From the NCBI GenBank assembly GCA_902765005.1, contig CACWYB010000018.1, forward strand, positions 1 through 35,000: 35,000 bases of DNA, read 5' to 3'. Numbering within the stretch: the first letter of the stretch is position 1; each line of letters opens with the position of its first letter. Source of the DNA: an uncultured Eubacteriales bacterium. Lineage in GTDB: Bacteria; Bacillota; Clostridia; Christensenellales; CAG-138. This document shows positions 1 through 7,574 of this stretch, piece by piece. Below the pieces are notes generated by a model, which worked only from the letters and a program-made list of their open reading frames with translations, was not told the DNA's origin and did not search any database. Made by a program: the position numbers and the translations under genes.

Positions 1-456
<456 letters not shown>

Positions 457-469
457 AGACCCCTGCTCC

Positions 470-1798
470 TCAGTACACGATCATGTACCGCTGGCGCTCC
501 CAGTCCGTGACCCGGGTGCGGTATTCGTCCCACTCGGCCCGCTTGCCGGAAACGTAGCTCTTGAACACGTGGGTCCCCAGGGCCTCCGTGATGACGGCGT
601 CCTGCTCCAGCAGCTCCACGGCCTCCAAAAGGTTTCCGGGCAGGCTCTCGATGCCGTGGGCCCTGCGCTCCTTTTCGGTCATGGCAAAGATATTCTCCGT
701 GATCTCTGCCGGGGGCATGAGCCCCTTTTCCATGCCGTCCAGGCCGGCGGACAGGCACACCGCCAAAGCGAGATATGGGTTGCAGGCCGGGTCCGGGCTG
801 CGCAGCTCCACCCGGGTGCTTTGGCCCCGGGCCGCGGGGATGCGGATGAGGGCGGACCGGTTGGAGGCGGACCACGCCAGATAGCAGGGGGCTTCATAGC
901 CGGGCACCAGCCGCTTGTAGGAGTTCACCAGGGGGTTGGTCACGGCGGTGAAGGCGCGCACGTGTCCCAGCACCCCGGCGATGAAGCTGTAGGCTTCCTG
1001 GGAGAGGCCACGTTCCCCGGCAGGGTCGAAGAAGATGTTTTTGCCGTCCTTGAACAGGGACATGTTGATGTGCATGCCGCTGCCGGCGGCGCCGAAGACG
1101 GGCTTGGGCATGAAGGTGCCGTGGAGCCCCCGCATCTGGGCCACGGTCTTCACCGCCATGCGAAAGGTGCTGATGTTGTCCGCCGCGGTGAGGGCCGGGG
1201 CGTACTTGAAGTCGATCTCGTGCTGGCCCTCGGCGCACTCATGGTGGCTGGCCTCGATCTCAAAGCCCATGTCCTCCAGCATGAGGCAGATCTCCCGCCG
1301 CACGTCCCCGCCCCGGTCGATGGGGGCCATGTCGAAGTAGCTGGCGGCGTCCGCGGTCCGGGTGGTGGGCAGCCCCCTTTCGTCGGTCTCGAAGAGGAAG
1401 AACTCCATCTCCGGCCCCACGTTGAAGGTGTAACCCATCTTCTCCGCCCGCTCCAGCGCCCGGCGCAGCACATAGCGGGGGTCGCCGATGAAGGGGGTGC
1501 CGTCCGGGTTGTAGACGTTGCAGATCAGGCGGGCGGTCTTCCTGGTGGCGGGCATCCAGGGGAGCACGGCGAAGGTGTCCAGATCCGGCCGCAGGTACTG
1601 GTCGCTCTCATGGATGCGGGTGAAGCCCTCGATGGAGCTGCCGTCGATCATGATCTGGTTGTTGACCACCTTCTCGATCTGGGACCGGGTCACGGCCACG
1701 TTCTTCAGCTGCCCGAAAATGTCGGTGAACTGGAGGCGGATAAACTCAATGTCCTCCTCGTTGACGATGCGCACGATCTCTTCCTTGGTGTACTTCAT
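470..1798 (-). CDS. glnA: type I glutamine synthetase
   Basis: GlnA forms glutamine from glutamate, ammonia and ATP in the cytoplasm. At 442 residues it has the length of the Gram-positive GSI-alpha class (about 444). Visible hallmarks in order: the beta-grasp N-terminus with DIFGQLKNVAV, the loop DGSSIEGF near residue 52, GPEMEFFLF (metal-binding Glu), the KPVFGAAGSGMHINMS signature, NRSALIRIPAARG, and VELRSPDPACNPYLA. The C-terminus ends in WERQRYMIVY and lacks the enterobacterial adenylylation segment, as expected for enzymes controlled by feedback inhibition and GlnR-type regulators. Start chosen at the ATG preceded by AAAGGAG at 8 bp. The following gene is glmS, which uses the glutamine made. 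A long leader with a possible attenuator precedes it. Confidence 0.98.
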   Translation of the reverse strand: MKYTKEEIVRIVNEEDIEFIRLQFTDIFGQLKNVAVTRSQIEKVVNNQIMIDGSSIEGFTRIHESDQYLRPDLDTFAVLPWMPATRKTARLICNVYNPDGTPFIGDPRYVLRRALERAEKMGYTFNVGPEMEFFLFETDERGLPTTRTADAASYFDMAPIDRGGDVRREICLMLEDMGFEIEASHHECAEGQHEIDFKYAPALTAADNISTFRMAVKTVAQMRGLHGTFMPKPVFGAAGSGMHINMSLFKDGKNIFFDPAGERGLSQEAYSFIAGVLGHVRAFTAVTNPLVNSYKRLVPGYEAPCYLAWSASNRSALIRIPAARGQSTRVELRSPDPACNPYLALAVCLSAGLDGMEKGLMPPAEITENIFAMTEKERRAHGIESLPGNLLEAVELLEQDAVITEALGTHVFKSYVSGKRAEWDEYRTRVTDWERQRYMIVY

Positions 1799-1824
1799 GG
1801 GGATGCTCCTTTCCTGTGTGACTC

Positions 1825-1925
1825 AAAAGGGGAAGGCGCCCATCCCAGGGGAGTATTCCCATGGGATGAACGCCTTATGGTTCATCAAAAGCGGGCCGGG
1901 ACCCTATGCTCGGTTGAGGCGTTCA
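1825..1925 (-). promoter_or_regulatory. glnA leader: mutually exclusive terminator and antiterminator hairpins
   Basis: Read on the minus strand, the glnA leader contains TGAACGCCT (1925-1917), perfectly complementary to AGGCGTTCA (1875-1867). That second segment is also the 5' arm of a longer hairpin (1876-1833: 6-bp and 7-bp stems around a 2x2 internal loop, plus a 4-bp apical stem) followed by CCCCTTTT. Forming one structure excludes the other, as in a transcription attenuator. What molecule or protein would switch it is not visible; I do not recognise a known riboswitch core. The U tract is short, which lowers confidence. Confidence 0.55.
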
Positions 1926-1939
1926 GCTTCCGCATGAAC

Positions 1940-1945
1940 AGTATA
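1940..1945 (-). promoter_or_regulatory. probable glnA promoter, extended -10
   Basis: On the minus strand TATACT is preceded by TGA, giving an extended -10 (TGnTATACT); the -35 region is poor. A start around 1933 would place both leader hairpins in the transcript. Confidence 0.4.
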
Positions 1946-2042
1946 TCATATACAAACAACATGGGGAATACTATACCAGTCCCCCCGTGCCCTGTCAACA
2001 TATTTTTCGCGATCCGGGGCCGGGGGGCAGCAAAGCTGTTCG

Positions 2043-2071
2043 TTGACGGGAGAAGGGAATTGCGCTACAAT
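2043..2071 (+). promoter_or_regulatory. sigma-A promoter for the gene at 2080
   Basis: TTGACG (2043-2048), a 17-bp spacer and TACAAT (2066-2071). Transcription should start at about 2077-2080, practically on the first ATG (2080), so the mRNA may be leaderless. Confidence 0.75.
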
Positions 2072-2079
2072 ATATATTT

Positions 2080-2595
2080 ATGGAAGACATGGTGTATGAC
2101 GTAATCGCCACCGAGCTGGCGGCCCCGAAGAAAAAGCACATTCGCAGCGAAGGCGCCCTCTACGCCCTGCTGGTCCTGGGCGCGCTGCTGATCATCAGCC
2201 TGGGGAACCGGCTCATGCTCCTGCTGGATCTGCCGCCGGTGCTGGTCCAGGGGGTGCTGTACGCCCTGCTGCTTTTGGCGGGGTACTGGGTGCTGCGCTT
2301 TCGGCTCACCAGCCACCGCTACACCCTGACGGACAAGGCCTTTTTCGTGACCCGGCTCATGGGCCGGTCCGAGAAGCTGGTGGCGGAGGTGCCTTTGGAG
2401 GACATCGAGTACGCCGGGCCCTATGACCCGGAAAAGCTCAAAGCCCTCTCCTGCCGCATGGGCCCCAACGTGCGGGCGGGGAAGCGGGAGGACACCACCA
2501 TGCTCATCTACCGCGGGGCGGACGGGCGGCAGGCCCTGTGCCTGAGCGCGGGCGAAGAACTGAAAGGAAAGTTGACGGAACCATGGAAGAATTGA
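2080..2595 (+). CDS. small membrane protein with PH-like cytoplasmic domain (unknown function)
   Basis: This 171-residue protein has a charged N-terminus (KKKHIRSEG), two hydrophobic segments at about residues 24-45 and 50-70, and then a soluble beta-rich region (RFRLTSHRYTLTDKAFFVTR, VAEVPLEDIEYAG) that resembles bacterial PH-like domains (the bPH/YdbS type), where a strand-rich domain follows a membrane hairpin. I do not recognise a specific family and assign no function. The ATG at 2080 has no Shine-Dalgarno; ATG 2089 or GTG 2092 could be the true start. Its 3' end overlaps the next gene, so it heads the operon leading to holB and ricT. Confidence 0.8.
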   Translation: MEDMVYDVIATELAAPKKKHIRSEGALYALLVLGALLIISLGNRLMLLLDLPPVLVQGVLYALLLLAGYWVLRFRLTSHRYTLTDKAFFVTRLMGRSEKLVAEVPLEDIEYAGPYDPEKLKALSCRMGPNVRAGKREDTTMLIYRGADGRQALCLSAGEELKGKLTEPWKN

Positions 2596-2849
2596 AACCG
2601 ATGACGGCGGCGGCCTTTTTCAACGTGACCAGCTGCCTGGTCCTGCCCGAAAGGACCGCCGGGTGCCTGACCATCGCCGAAGTGGCGGACGCGGACGGGA
2701 ACCGGATCGCAAAGGCCGGGGAGCGGCTCACCATGGCCCAGCAGAAGGCCATCGTGGCCGCGGCCCAGGCCGGGAAGCTCCCGTGCCTGGAGAAAGGATA
2801 TCTCCGGGTGGTGCTGGAGATCGGAGAATGCAGCTGCTGCAATGGATGA
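2583..2849 (+). CDS. small hypothetical protein upstream of holB
   Basis: An 88-residue protein I do not recognise. It contains CLTIAEVADADGNRIAKAGE, a stretch resembling small beta-barrel modules, and ends with the Cys cluster ECSCCNG. It sits where yaaR lies in the Bacillus tmk-yaaQ-yaaR-holB-yaaT cluster but shows no similarity that I can see. Its start overlaps the last 13 bp of the upstream gene and its end overlaps the holB start, typical of translationally coupled genes. A second possible start is ATG 2601. Confidence 0.65.
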   Translation: MEELKPMTAAAFFNVTSCLVLPERTAGCLTIAEVADADGNRIAKAGERLTMAQQKAIVAAAQAGKLPCLEKGYLRVVLEIGECSCCNG

Positions 2850-3751
2850 GCTGCCTGCAGGCGGGCGCCACCCCCCACGCGGTGTTTCTGGTGGGGCCCG
2901 CGGGCAGCGGCAAAAAGGAATATGCCCGGCAGGCGGCGGCCCTGTACCTGCTGGGAAGGGAGGACACCGACAAGCTCGGCGAGTGCCCTTTCTTTCAGGA
3001 GCTGCCGGACTATAAGATCGAAACGGTCCGCACCTGCTGCGCGGAGCTGAACCGCCAGGTCTTCGGCCGGGGGCGGCGCTGCCTGGTCATTCCCGACGCC
3101 CACAAGCTCACCCAGCAGACCCAAAACACCCTTCTGAAGACCCTGGAGGAGCCGCCGGAGGAGGCGTTGCTCATTCTGACGGGAAACGAGCAGGCGGTGC
3201 TCCCCACCATCCGCTCCCGGTGCATGCTGGTTCGGGTGGGGGCGGAGGCGCAGAGCAAGGTGGCTGCCCGGCTGACGGAAAAAGGGATGGCCCCGGACCG
3301 GGCCAAACTGGCATCGGCCCTGGCCGACGGGGTCCCGGCCCTGGCGGAGCGGTACGGCGGGGAGGAGTACATGGCTTTTCGGGCCCAGTGCCTGCCCGTC
3401 CTGGAGGAGGCCCTCTTCGGCGTGACCCCCTTTGCCCAGGCGGCGGCCCTGCTGGAGCGGCGGGAGGAGGGCAAGAAGCGCATCGGCAAGGATGCCCTGT
3501 GCGACTTCATGGACATCCTGCTCTCCCTGCTCCGGGACGCCCTCCTGGAGCAGCTGGGGGGCGGCGCCTATCGGAACCTGGACGCGGCTTCCCTGAGAAA
3601 CCGTGTGGCGGGGCACTTTACAACGGCCGAAATTCAGCGTATGATAGCAGAGACACTGGAGAAGCGGCGGGTGCTGACGGAGTTTGCCGGCGCCCCCGGG
3701 GTCCTGTTGGACGGCCTTCTGGTGTCACTGAGAAAGCGGGATAAGAAATAA
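2828..3751 (+). CDS. holB: DNA polymerase III delta' subunit
   Basis: HolB is the delta' subunit of the clamp loader that places the beta clamp on primed DNA. The roughly 307-residue protein has the AAA+ P-loop GPAGSGKKEYA, the NTLLKTLEEPPEEALLIL segment and the sensor-type TIRSRC motif that identify delta'/DnaX-like subunits. The four-Cys zinc module normally between the P-loop and LLKTLEEP is missing: only a single Cys (GECPFF) is left. Start chosen at ATG 2828 with GGAGA 7 bp upstream; it overlaps the preceding small gene. The ricT gene follows after 4 bp, the usual neighbour in Firmicutes. Confidence 0.9.
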   Translation: MQLLQWMSCLQAGATPHAVFLVGPAGSGKKEYARQAAALYLLGREDTDKLGECPFFQELPDYKIETVRTCCAELNRQVFGRGRRCLVIPDAHKLTQQTQNTLLKTLEEPPEEALLILTGNEQAVLPTIRSRCMLVRVGAEAQSKVAARLTEKGMAPDRAKLASALADGVPALAERYGGEEYMAFRAQCLPVLEEALFGVTPFAQAAALLERREEGKKRIGKDALCDFMDILLSLLRDALLEQLGGGAYRNLDAASLRNRVAGHFTTAEIQRMIAETLEKRRVLTEFAGAPGVLLDGLLVSLRKRDKK

Positions 3752-3755
3752 AGCA

Positions 3756-5108
3756 ATGGTAAAGGTAATCGGAGTCAAATTCAGAAACAGCGGCCGGGTC
3801 TACTATTTCGACCCGGGCGATATGGATATCCAGGCCGGCCAGGGCGTCATCGTGGAGACAGCCCGGGGCGTGGAGTTCGGCGAAGTGACCATGGGAGTCA
3901 CAGAGGTGGAGGAGGAGAAGGTCGTTTCCCCTCTCAAGGCCGTCCAGCGCCTGGCCACGGAGGAGGATCGCCGGCTGCGGCAGCTCTACATGGACAAGGA
4001 GCAGGAGGCCTTCGCCACCTGCGAGCAGAAGATCAAAGAGCATGGCCTGGACATGAAGCTGGTGAACGTGGAGTACACCTTCAACGGCAGCAAGGTGGTG
4101 TTCTACTTCACGGCGGACGAGCGGGTGGATTTCCGGGAGCTGGTGAAGGATCTGGCCTATGTGTTCAAGACCCGCATCGAGCTCAGGCAGATCGGCGTGC
4201 GGGACGAGGCCAAGATGCTGGGGGGCCTGGGGCCCTGCGGCCGGCCCGTGTGCTGCAAGCAGTTTTTGGACGATTTCCGCCCCGTGTCCATCAAGATGGC
4301 CAAGGAGCAGAACCTGTCCCTGAGCCCCACCAAGATCTCCGGCCTCTGCGGCCGGCTCATGTGCTGCCTCCAGTATGAGGAGAGCTGCTACGAGCAGATG
4401 CACAAGCTCATGCCCCGCACCGGCAAGGAGATCGAGACCCCGGACGGGGTGGGCATCGTGGTAGAGAACAACGTGATCACCGAGCGGACCCGGGTAAAGC
4501 TCACCGCCGAGGACGGGACCATCGACATTAAGGAATACCCCTATGTGGACCTGGGCCCCGGGGCCAAGGAGCGGGCGCTTCAGCGGGCAGCGGAAGCCAT
4601 CGACGCCCCGGAGGGCGCCAACGGGGAGGGAGCCACCCCTCTGCGCCAGAGCAGCCAGCTCAGGCAGAGCCGGAGCGCCAATCGGCCGCCTCGCCGCGCG
4701 GCAGGCGAGCAGGCCGCCCAGAACAAGGGCGACAAGCCTCAGCAAAAGACCGGCGACCAGAAGCCCAAGGGTGATAAGCCGCAGCAACGGGGCGACAAGC
4801 CCCAGTCCAAGGGCGACAAACCCCAGAACAGCAAGGGCGATACGGCCCAGAACAATAAGGATAAACCCCAGGGCAACAAGGGCGACAAGCCCCAGAACCA
4901 GAATCGGAACAAGCCCAACCGGGATAAGCAGCCCAAACCTGAAGCCCCCGCCCCCAAGGCGGAGGCGAAGGAGCCTCCCGCAGTTCAGCCCGCCGCGTCC
5001 GAAGCCGGCACCGCCACGGTGCCCTTCAGTCGCAAGCGCCGCTCCGGTAACCGCCGCCGTTCCTTCGGGCCCAAGACGCCCGGTGGTTCCGGCGGACAAA
5101 TGGTCTGA
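3756..5108 (+). CDS. ricT: RicT/YaaT (PSP1 domain) protein with long disordered basic tail
   Basis: RicT (YaaT) belongs to the PSP1 family. In Bacillus it forms an iron-sulfur-binding complex with RicA and RicF that promotes mRNA maturation by RNase Y and Spo0A activation. Residues 1-260 match the family: MVKVIGVKFRNSGRVYYFDPG, then GGLGPCGRPVCCKQF (about residues 157-168) and GLCGRLMCCLQYEESC (about 195-210), whose Cys residues are the cluster ligands. The family usually ends near residue 270-300. Here about 180 extra residues follow: repeated KGDKPQ-type units (about 319-390) and a basic end with SRKRRSGNRRR. The tail is likely disordered. Four bp downstream of holB; a terminator follows. 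Confidence 0.93.
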   Translation: MVKVIGVKFRNSGRVYYFDPGDMDIQAGQGVIVETARGVEFGEVTMGVTEVEEEKVVSPLKAVQRLATEEDRRLRQLYMDKEQEAFATCEQKIKEHGLDMKLVNVEYTFNGSKVVFYFTADERVDFRELVKDLAYVFKTRIELRQIGVRDEAKMLGGLGPCGRPVCCKQFLDDFRPVSIKMAKEQNLSLSPTKISGLCGRLMCCLQYEESCYEQMHKLMPRTGKEIETPDGVGIVVENNVITERTRVKLTAEDGTIDIKEYPYVDLGPGAKERALQRAAEAIDAPEGANGEGATPLRQSSQLRQSRSANRPPRRAAGEQAAQNKGDKPQQKTGDQKPKGDKPQQRGDKPQSKGDKPQNSKGDTAQNNKDKPQGNKGDKPQNQNRNKPNRDKQPKPEAPAPKAEAKEPPAVQPAASEAGTATVPFSRKRRSGNRRRSFGPKTPGGSGGQMV

Positions 5109-5119
5109 AGCAAGGTGAT

Positions 5120-5145
5120 GCGGCTTCTTCCGGGAGCCGCTTTTT
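5120..5145 (+). terminator. intrinsic terminator after ricT
   Basis: GCGGCT and AGCCGC form a 6-bp stem over a 9-nt loop, followed by five T residues. Confidence 0.85.
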
Positions 5146-5181
5146 CATGGGGGTACAGCAGTAGTTGGAGGTAATGGATTT

Positions 5182-6126
5182 ATGTGGTTTCTACTTTCTC
5201 TGATCGCGCTGCTCTGCTGGAGCGGCTCGGATATGTTCTCCAAGGTCGGTTCGAAGCCCTCTGACAAGCTGAGCCATTGGAAGATGGTCATGGCCGTGGG
5301 CCTGGTCATGGGCCTGCACGCCGCCTATGAGGTGTTCGTCGGGGGCGTCAAGATCGATTGGGAGACCATCGTGGCCTATCTGCCCGCCAGCGTCATGTAT
5401 ATCCTGTCCATGACGTTGGGCTATGTGGGTCTGCGCTACATCGAGCTGTCCATCTCCAGCCCCATCTGCAACTCCTCCGGCGGCATCGCAGCCGTCCTGT
5501 GCTTCCTGTTTTTGCAGGAGATGCCCAACCTCATCCAGTGGATCGGCGTGGCGGCGGTGACCGTGGGCGTGGTGCTCCTGGGCGTCGTCGAGCTGACCGA
5601 AAGCGACTATGCCAGGGACATGCGCCAGAAGAACAGCAAGGTGAAGTATGAGAAGAGCTTCATCGCCCTGCTTCTTCCTATCTTATACTGCATTATCGAC
5701 GCCTTGGGCACCTTCTTCGATTCCGTCATCCTGCGGGAGGAGGCCACGGGCACCTTCCTGGACGGGCTCTTTCCCCATATGCTGGAGGAGGGACCGGCCA
5801 ACGTGGCCTATGAGCTCACCTTCCTGGCCGTGGGCATCGTGGCCGCCGTCTACGTGCTCATCATCAAGCGGGACAAGCTCACCCTGAAGGCCGAGGGACC
5901 CAAGCTCCTGGGCGGCATCTTCGAGACCGCCGGTCAGTTCGCCTACATCTACGCCCTGGGCGACACGGCCCATGCGGGCTTCGCCGCCGCCATTATCGCC
6001 TCCTACTGCGCCCTGTCCGTGGTGTGGAGCCGCATCTTCCTGAAGGAGAAGCTGTCCTGGAAGCACTACGGGGCCATCGCCCTGACCGTGGCGGGCATCG
6101 TCATCCTGGGCATCTTTGACGCTTAA
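5182..6126 (+). CDS. EamA/DMT-superfamily permease
   Basis: A 314-residue integral membrane protein with about ten hydrophobic helices in two halves, the layout of the drug/metabolite transporter superfamily. The first half starts LLSLIALLCWSGSDMFSKVG and contains YVGLRYIELSISSPICNSSGG, the second ends SRIFLKEKLSWKHYGAIALT, which is the typical EamA repeat end (glycine-rich helix after a short charged loop). A polar loop of about 25 residues separates the halves. The substrate cannot be told from sequence. GGAGG lies about 10 bp before ATG 5182. It stands between terminator-like hairpins and is probably transcribed alone. Confidence 0.85.
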   Translation: MWFLLSLIALLCWSGSDMFSKVGSKPSDKLSHWKMVMAVGLVMGLHAAYEVFVGGVKIDWETIVAYLPASVMYILSMTLGYVGLRYIELSISSPICNSSGGIAAVLCFLFLQEMPNLIQWIGVAAVTVGVVLLGVVELTESDYARDMRQKNSKVKYEKSFIALLLPILYCIIDALGTFFDSVILREEATGTFLDGLFPHMLEEGPANVAYELTFLAVGIVAAVYVLIIKRDKLTLKAEGPKLLGGIFETAGQFAYIYALGDTAHAGFAAAIIASYCALSVVWSRIFLKEKLSWKHYGAIALTVAGIVILGIFDA

Positions 6127-6154
6127 GAAAAAAGGCTGCCGAAAAAGGCGGCAG
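6127..6154 (-). terminator. intrinsic terminator, minus strand
   Basis: CTGCCG/CGGCAG hairpin (6136-6154). On the minus strand it is followed by CC and six T residues, so it can stop transcripts coming from the 6494-7475 genes. Confidence 0.6.
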
Positions 6155-6177
6155 ACCATTTGCGGCAAATGAATACA

Positions 6178-6199
6178 GGGGCGGTCCATGGACCGCCCC
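6178..6199. repeat. perfect 22-bp palindrome in the convergent intergenic region
   Basis: Arms GGGGCGGTCCA and TGGACCGCCCC are perfectly symmetric with no central spacer. It could be a cruciform/protein site or part of the terminator cluster between the convergent genes at 6126 and 6494. Confidence 0.6.
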
Positions 6200-6216
6200 A
6201 ATAGTACGGAAGGTTG

Positions 6217-6240
6217 AAATGGCGCCGAAGGGCGCCATTT
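6217..6240. terminator. strong hairpin, probable bidirectional terminator
   Basis: AAATGGCGCC, loop GAAG, GGCGCCATTT: a perfect 10-bp stem with A and T flanks on both sides, so it can act as a terminator in both directions. Confidence 0.65.
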
Positions 6241-6493
6241 CTTATGAACAGGTGCCGCAAATTAGCGGCGTTTTCCCCCTCTCGCGGTACCTTTGTACAG
6301 CTTCGGGGGGAAGAACGCCCCTTCAGAGGAGATTTGTCAAGGGGTATTTATAGTAATCGAAGCACTGTCCTCACTGGATTATCTGCATTTGGCTGCATTG
6401 AAAGAAAGGCTAGGGCCTATATGCTTAGACAAAAGGATAGAGGAAGACGCCGTGGCCCGTCGAGAATGTCGTCCATCAGCCAGCCGCGGAGGA
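6241..6493. other. intergenic stretch without a recognisable gene
   Basis: The first 34 bases hold another GC-rich hairpin (6254-6269, GCCGC/GCGGC with GTTTT after it). In the rest I find no start with a ribosome site, no promoter of good quality and no protein similarity on either strand. Confidence 0.5.
6254..6274 (+). terminator. weak terminator-like hairpin
   Basis: GCCGC, loop AAATTA, GCGGC, then GTTTT. It is the last of the hairpins after the DMT permease. Confidence 0.4.
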
Positions 6494-7006
6494 TCAAGAA
6501 TAGATGGTCTGTTCCGTTTTAGCGATGGAGAAAGCCACCAGGAAGACCAGGTCCAGGTCCGCCTCCTCGCAGGTCACATCATAATAGAGGTCTGTCGTGA
6601 AAATGGACTTGCCCTTAGGCGAGGAGTTGGCTATGGTGGCCAGGGGCGCGCCCTTGAAGGTCACGTCATAGCTCATGCCCAGCTTCTTGCCTGAGATGCC
6701 AGAGTCGATCCGGATGCCCTGATCGTGCAGATAGTCCCAGATTTTCTGACCGTCATACTTGAAGTAGGACCGTTTCGACAGCATGCTGAGCAGACCGCCG
6801 TTCCCTTGCTCTACCGTGACGGTCTTGCCGACCTTGTGCTCCTCCATCTTGCCTGTCACATGGTTCACGAACTCGAAAGGAGATGCGCCCAGCAGGGAAA
6901 ACTTCGTCATCTTTCCCTCGTAGACCGTGTTTCCGTTCTCATCCTCCAGATAGAACGCCTGCTTCGCCGTCTTCAATACCGGCTTCAATAAGTACTTATT
7001 TGCCAT
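6494..7006 (-). CDS. LURP-one-like (tubby-type) protein
   Basis: A 170-residue cytoplasmic protein. Short beta strands separated by turns (YLLKPVLKTAKQAFYLEDENG, VYEGKMTKFSLLG, SYDVTFKGAPLATIAN, DLYYDVTCEEADLDLVFLVAFSIAK) resemble the LURP-one-related/tubby-like barrel, a phospholipid-scramblase-like fold of uncertain bacterial role. I base this on overall pattern, not on a diagnostic motif. It overlaps the end of the upstream DUF3592-like gene by 11 bp, so both are translated from one mRNA. That mRNA starts at the direct-repeat promoter at 7506-7539, so the pair is a predicted target of the neighbouring response regulator. Confidence 0.6.
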   Translation of the reverse strand: MANKYLLKPVLKTAKQAFYLEDENGNTVYEGKMTKFSLLGASPFEFVNHVTGKMEEHKVGKTVTVEQGNGGLLSMLSKRSYFKYDGQKIWDYLHDQGIRIDSGISGKKLGMSYDVTFKGAPLATIANSSPKGKSIFTTDLYYDVTCEEADLDLVFLVAFSIAKTEQTIYS

Positions 7007-7475
7007 GAGTCCACTCCCTTTCCTGTGCTCTCATTTTTTTGTATTTTTGAATGGTGTTGATACCGCTGACGATCCCGCCCACGACTGCCGCGATGCCGGC
7101 GGCGATGATGATCAGGGGTAGGATGAGGCTCTTGGTTTGGGTGATCGCTTTGGGATCGGCGGGATCATAGTAAATGGAGATCCTGTCTCCCACCTCATAT
7201 TTGGACATGCCGAAAAGGTCCGCTTCATATTCCTTCCCGTCCACGGTATACTGCAGGCCCAGAATATAGGTAGCCTCCGTGCGGTTCCCATTGGCGTCCG
7301 TTGACGCAGCCTCCTCCAATGCGACGCTGGTCACTTGGGCTTCAGCCTCTATATAGTGCTGGTTTTGTTTGCTGGCACCGAAGAAAACGACGCCAAAAAC
7401 GATGAGGATGACGCCGGCCGGGATCAAAAAACGTGCTAAAGCAGACTCCCGGATGATCGTGATGATCTTGTTCAT
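6996..7475 (-). CDS. DUF3592-like membrane protein
   Basis: A 159-residue protein with two membrane helices (about residues 14-33 and 118-143) and an extracytoplasmic beta domain between them. The pieces HYIEAEAQVTSV, ILGLQYTVDGKEYEA and GDRISIYYDPADPKAI follow the pattern of DUF3592 proteins, whose function is unknown. Start set at the ATG with AAGGAG 8 bp upstream, rather than at the GTG six codons earlier. The gene lies just downstream of a promoter with two CTTTGGACA-type repeats and overlaps the next gene, so it is the first gene of a two-gene operon. A role at the membrane under control of the two-component system is inferred. Confidence 0.75.
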   Translation of the reverse strand: MNKIITIIRESALARFLIPAGVILIVFGVVFFGASKQNQHYIEAEAQVTSVALEEAASTDANGNRTEATYILGLQYTVDGKEYEADLFGMSKYEVGDRISIYYDPADPKAITQTKSLILPLIIIAAGIAAVVGGIVSGINTIQKYKKMRAQEREWTHGK

Positions 7476-7505
7476 CGATATCTCCTTTTTCACTTGAATT
7501 AATAT

Positions 7506-7539
7506 ATTATATCAGACAATGTCCCAAGGATGTCCAAAG
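7506..7539 (-). promoter_or_regulatory. direct-repeat activator site and promoter for the DUF3592/LURP operon
   Basis: On the minus strand: CTTTGGACA (7539-7531), 2 bp, CTTGGGACA (7528-7520), 8 bp, TATAAT (7511-7506). Period 11 bp. No -35 consensus at the right distance. Confidence 0.8.
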
Positions 7540-7574
7540 AACAGCATGAGCGTTTCTGATCTTTTCGCCCATCG

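Noticed and set aside
1825-1925. Glutamine-I riboswitch before glnA
   Set aside because: The leader has a CGTTCA-like piece, but I cannot find the remaining conserved core; the fit is to a plain terminator/antiterminator instead.
4714-4930. CRISPR-like repeat array in the ricT tail
   Set aside because: The repeats are short codon repeats in a translated, in-frame Lys/Pro/Gln-rich tail, without spacers of regular length.
6214-6694. Short plus-strand open frames in the 6.2-6.7 kb region
   Set aside because: One runs into the antisense of the LURP-one-like gene; no ribosome site or similarity supports them.
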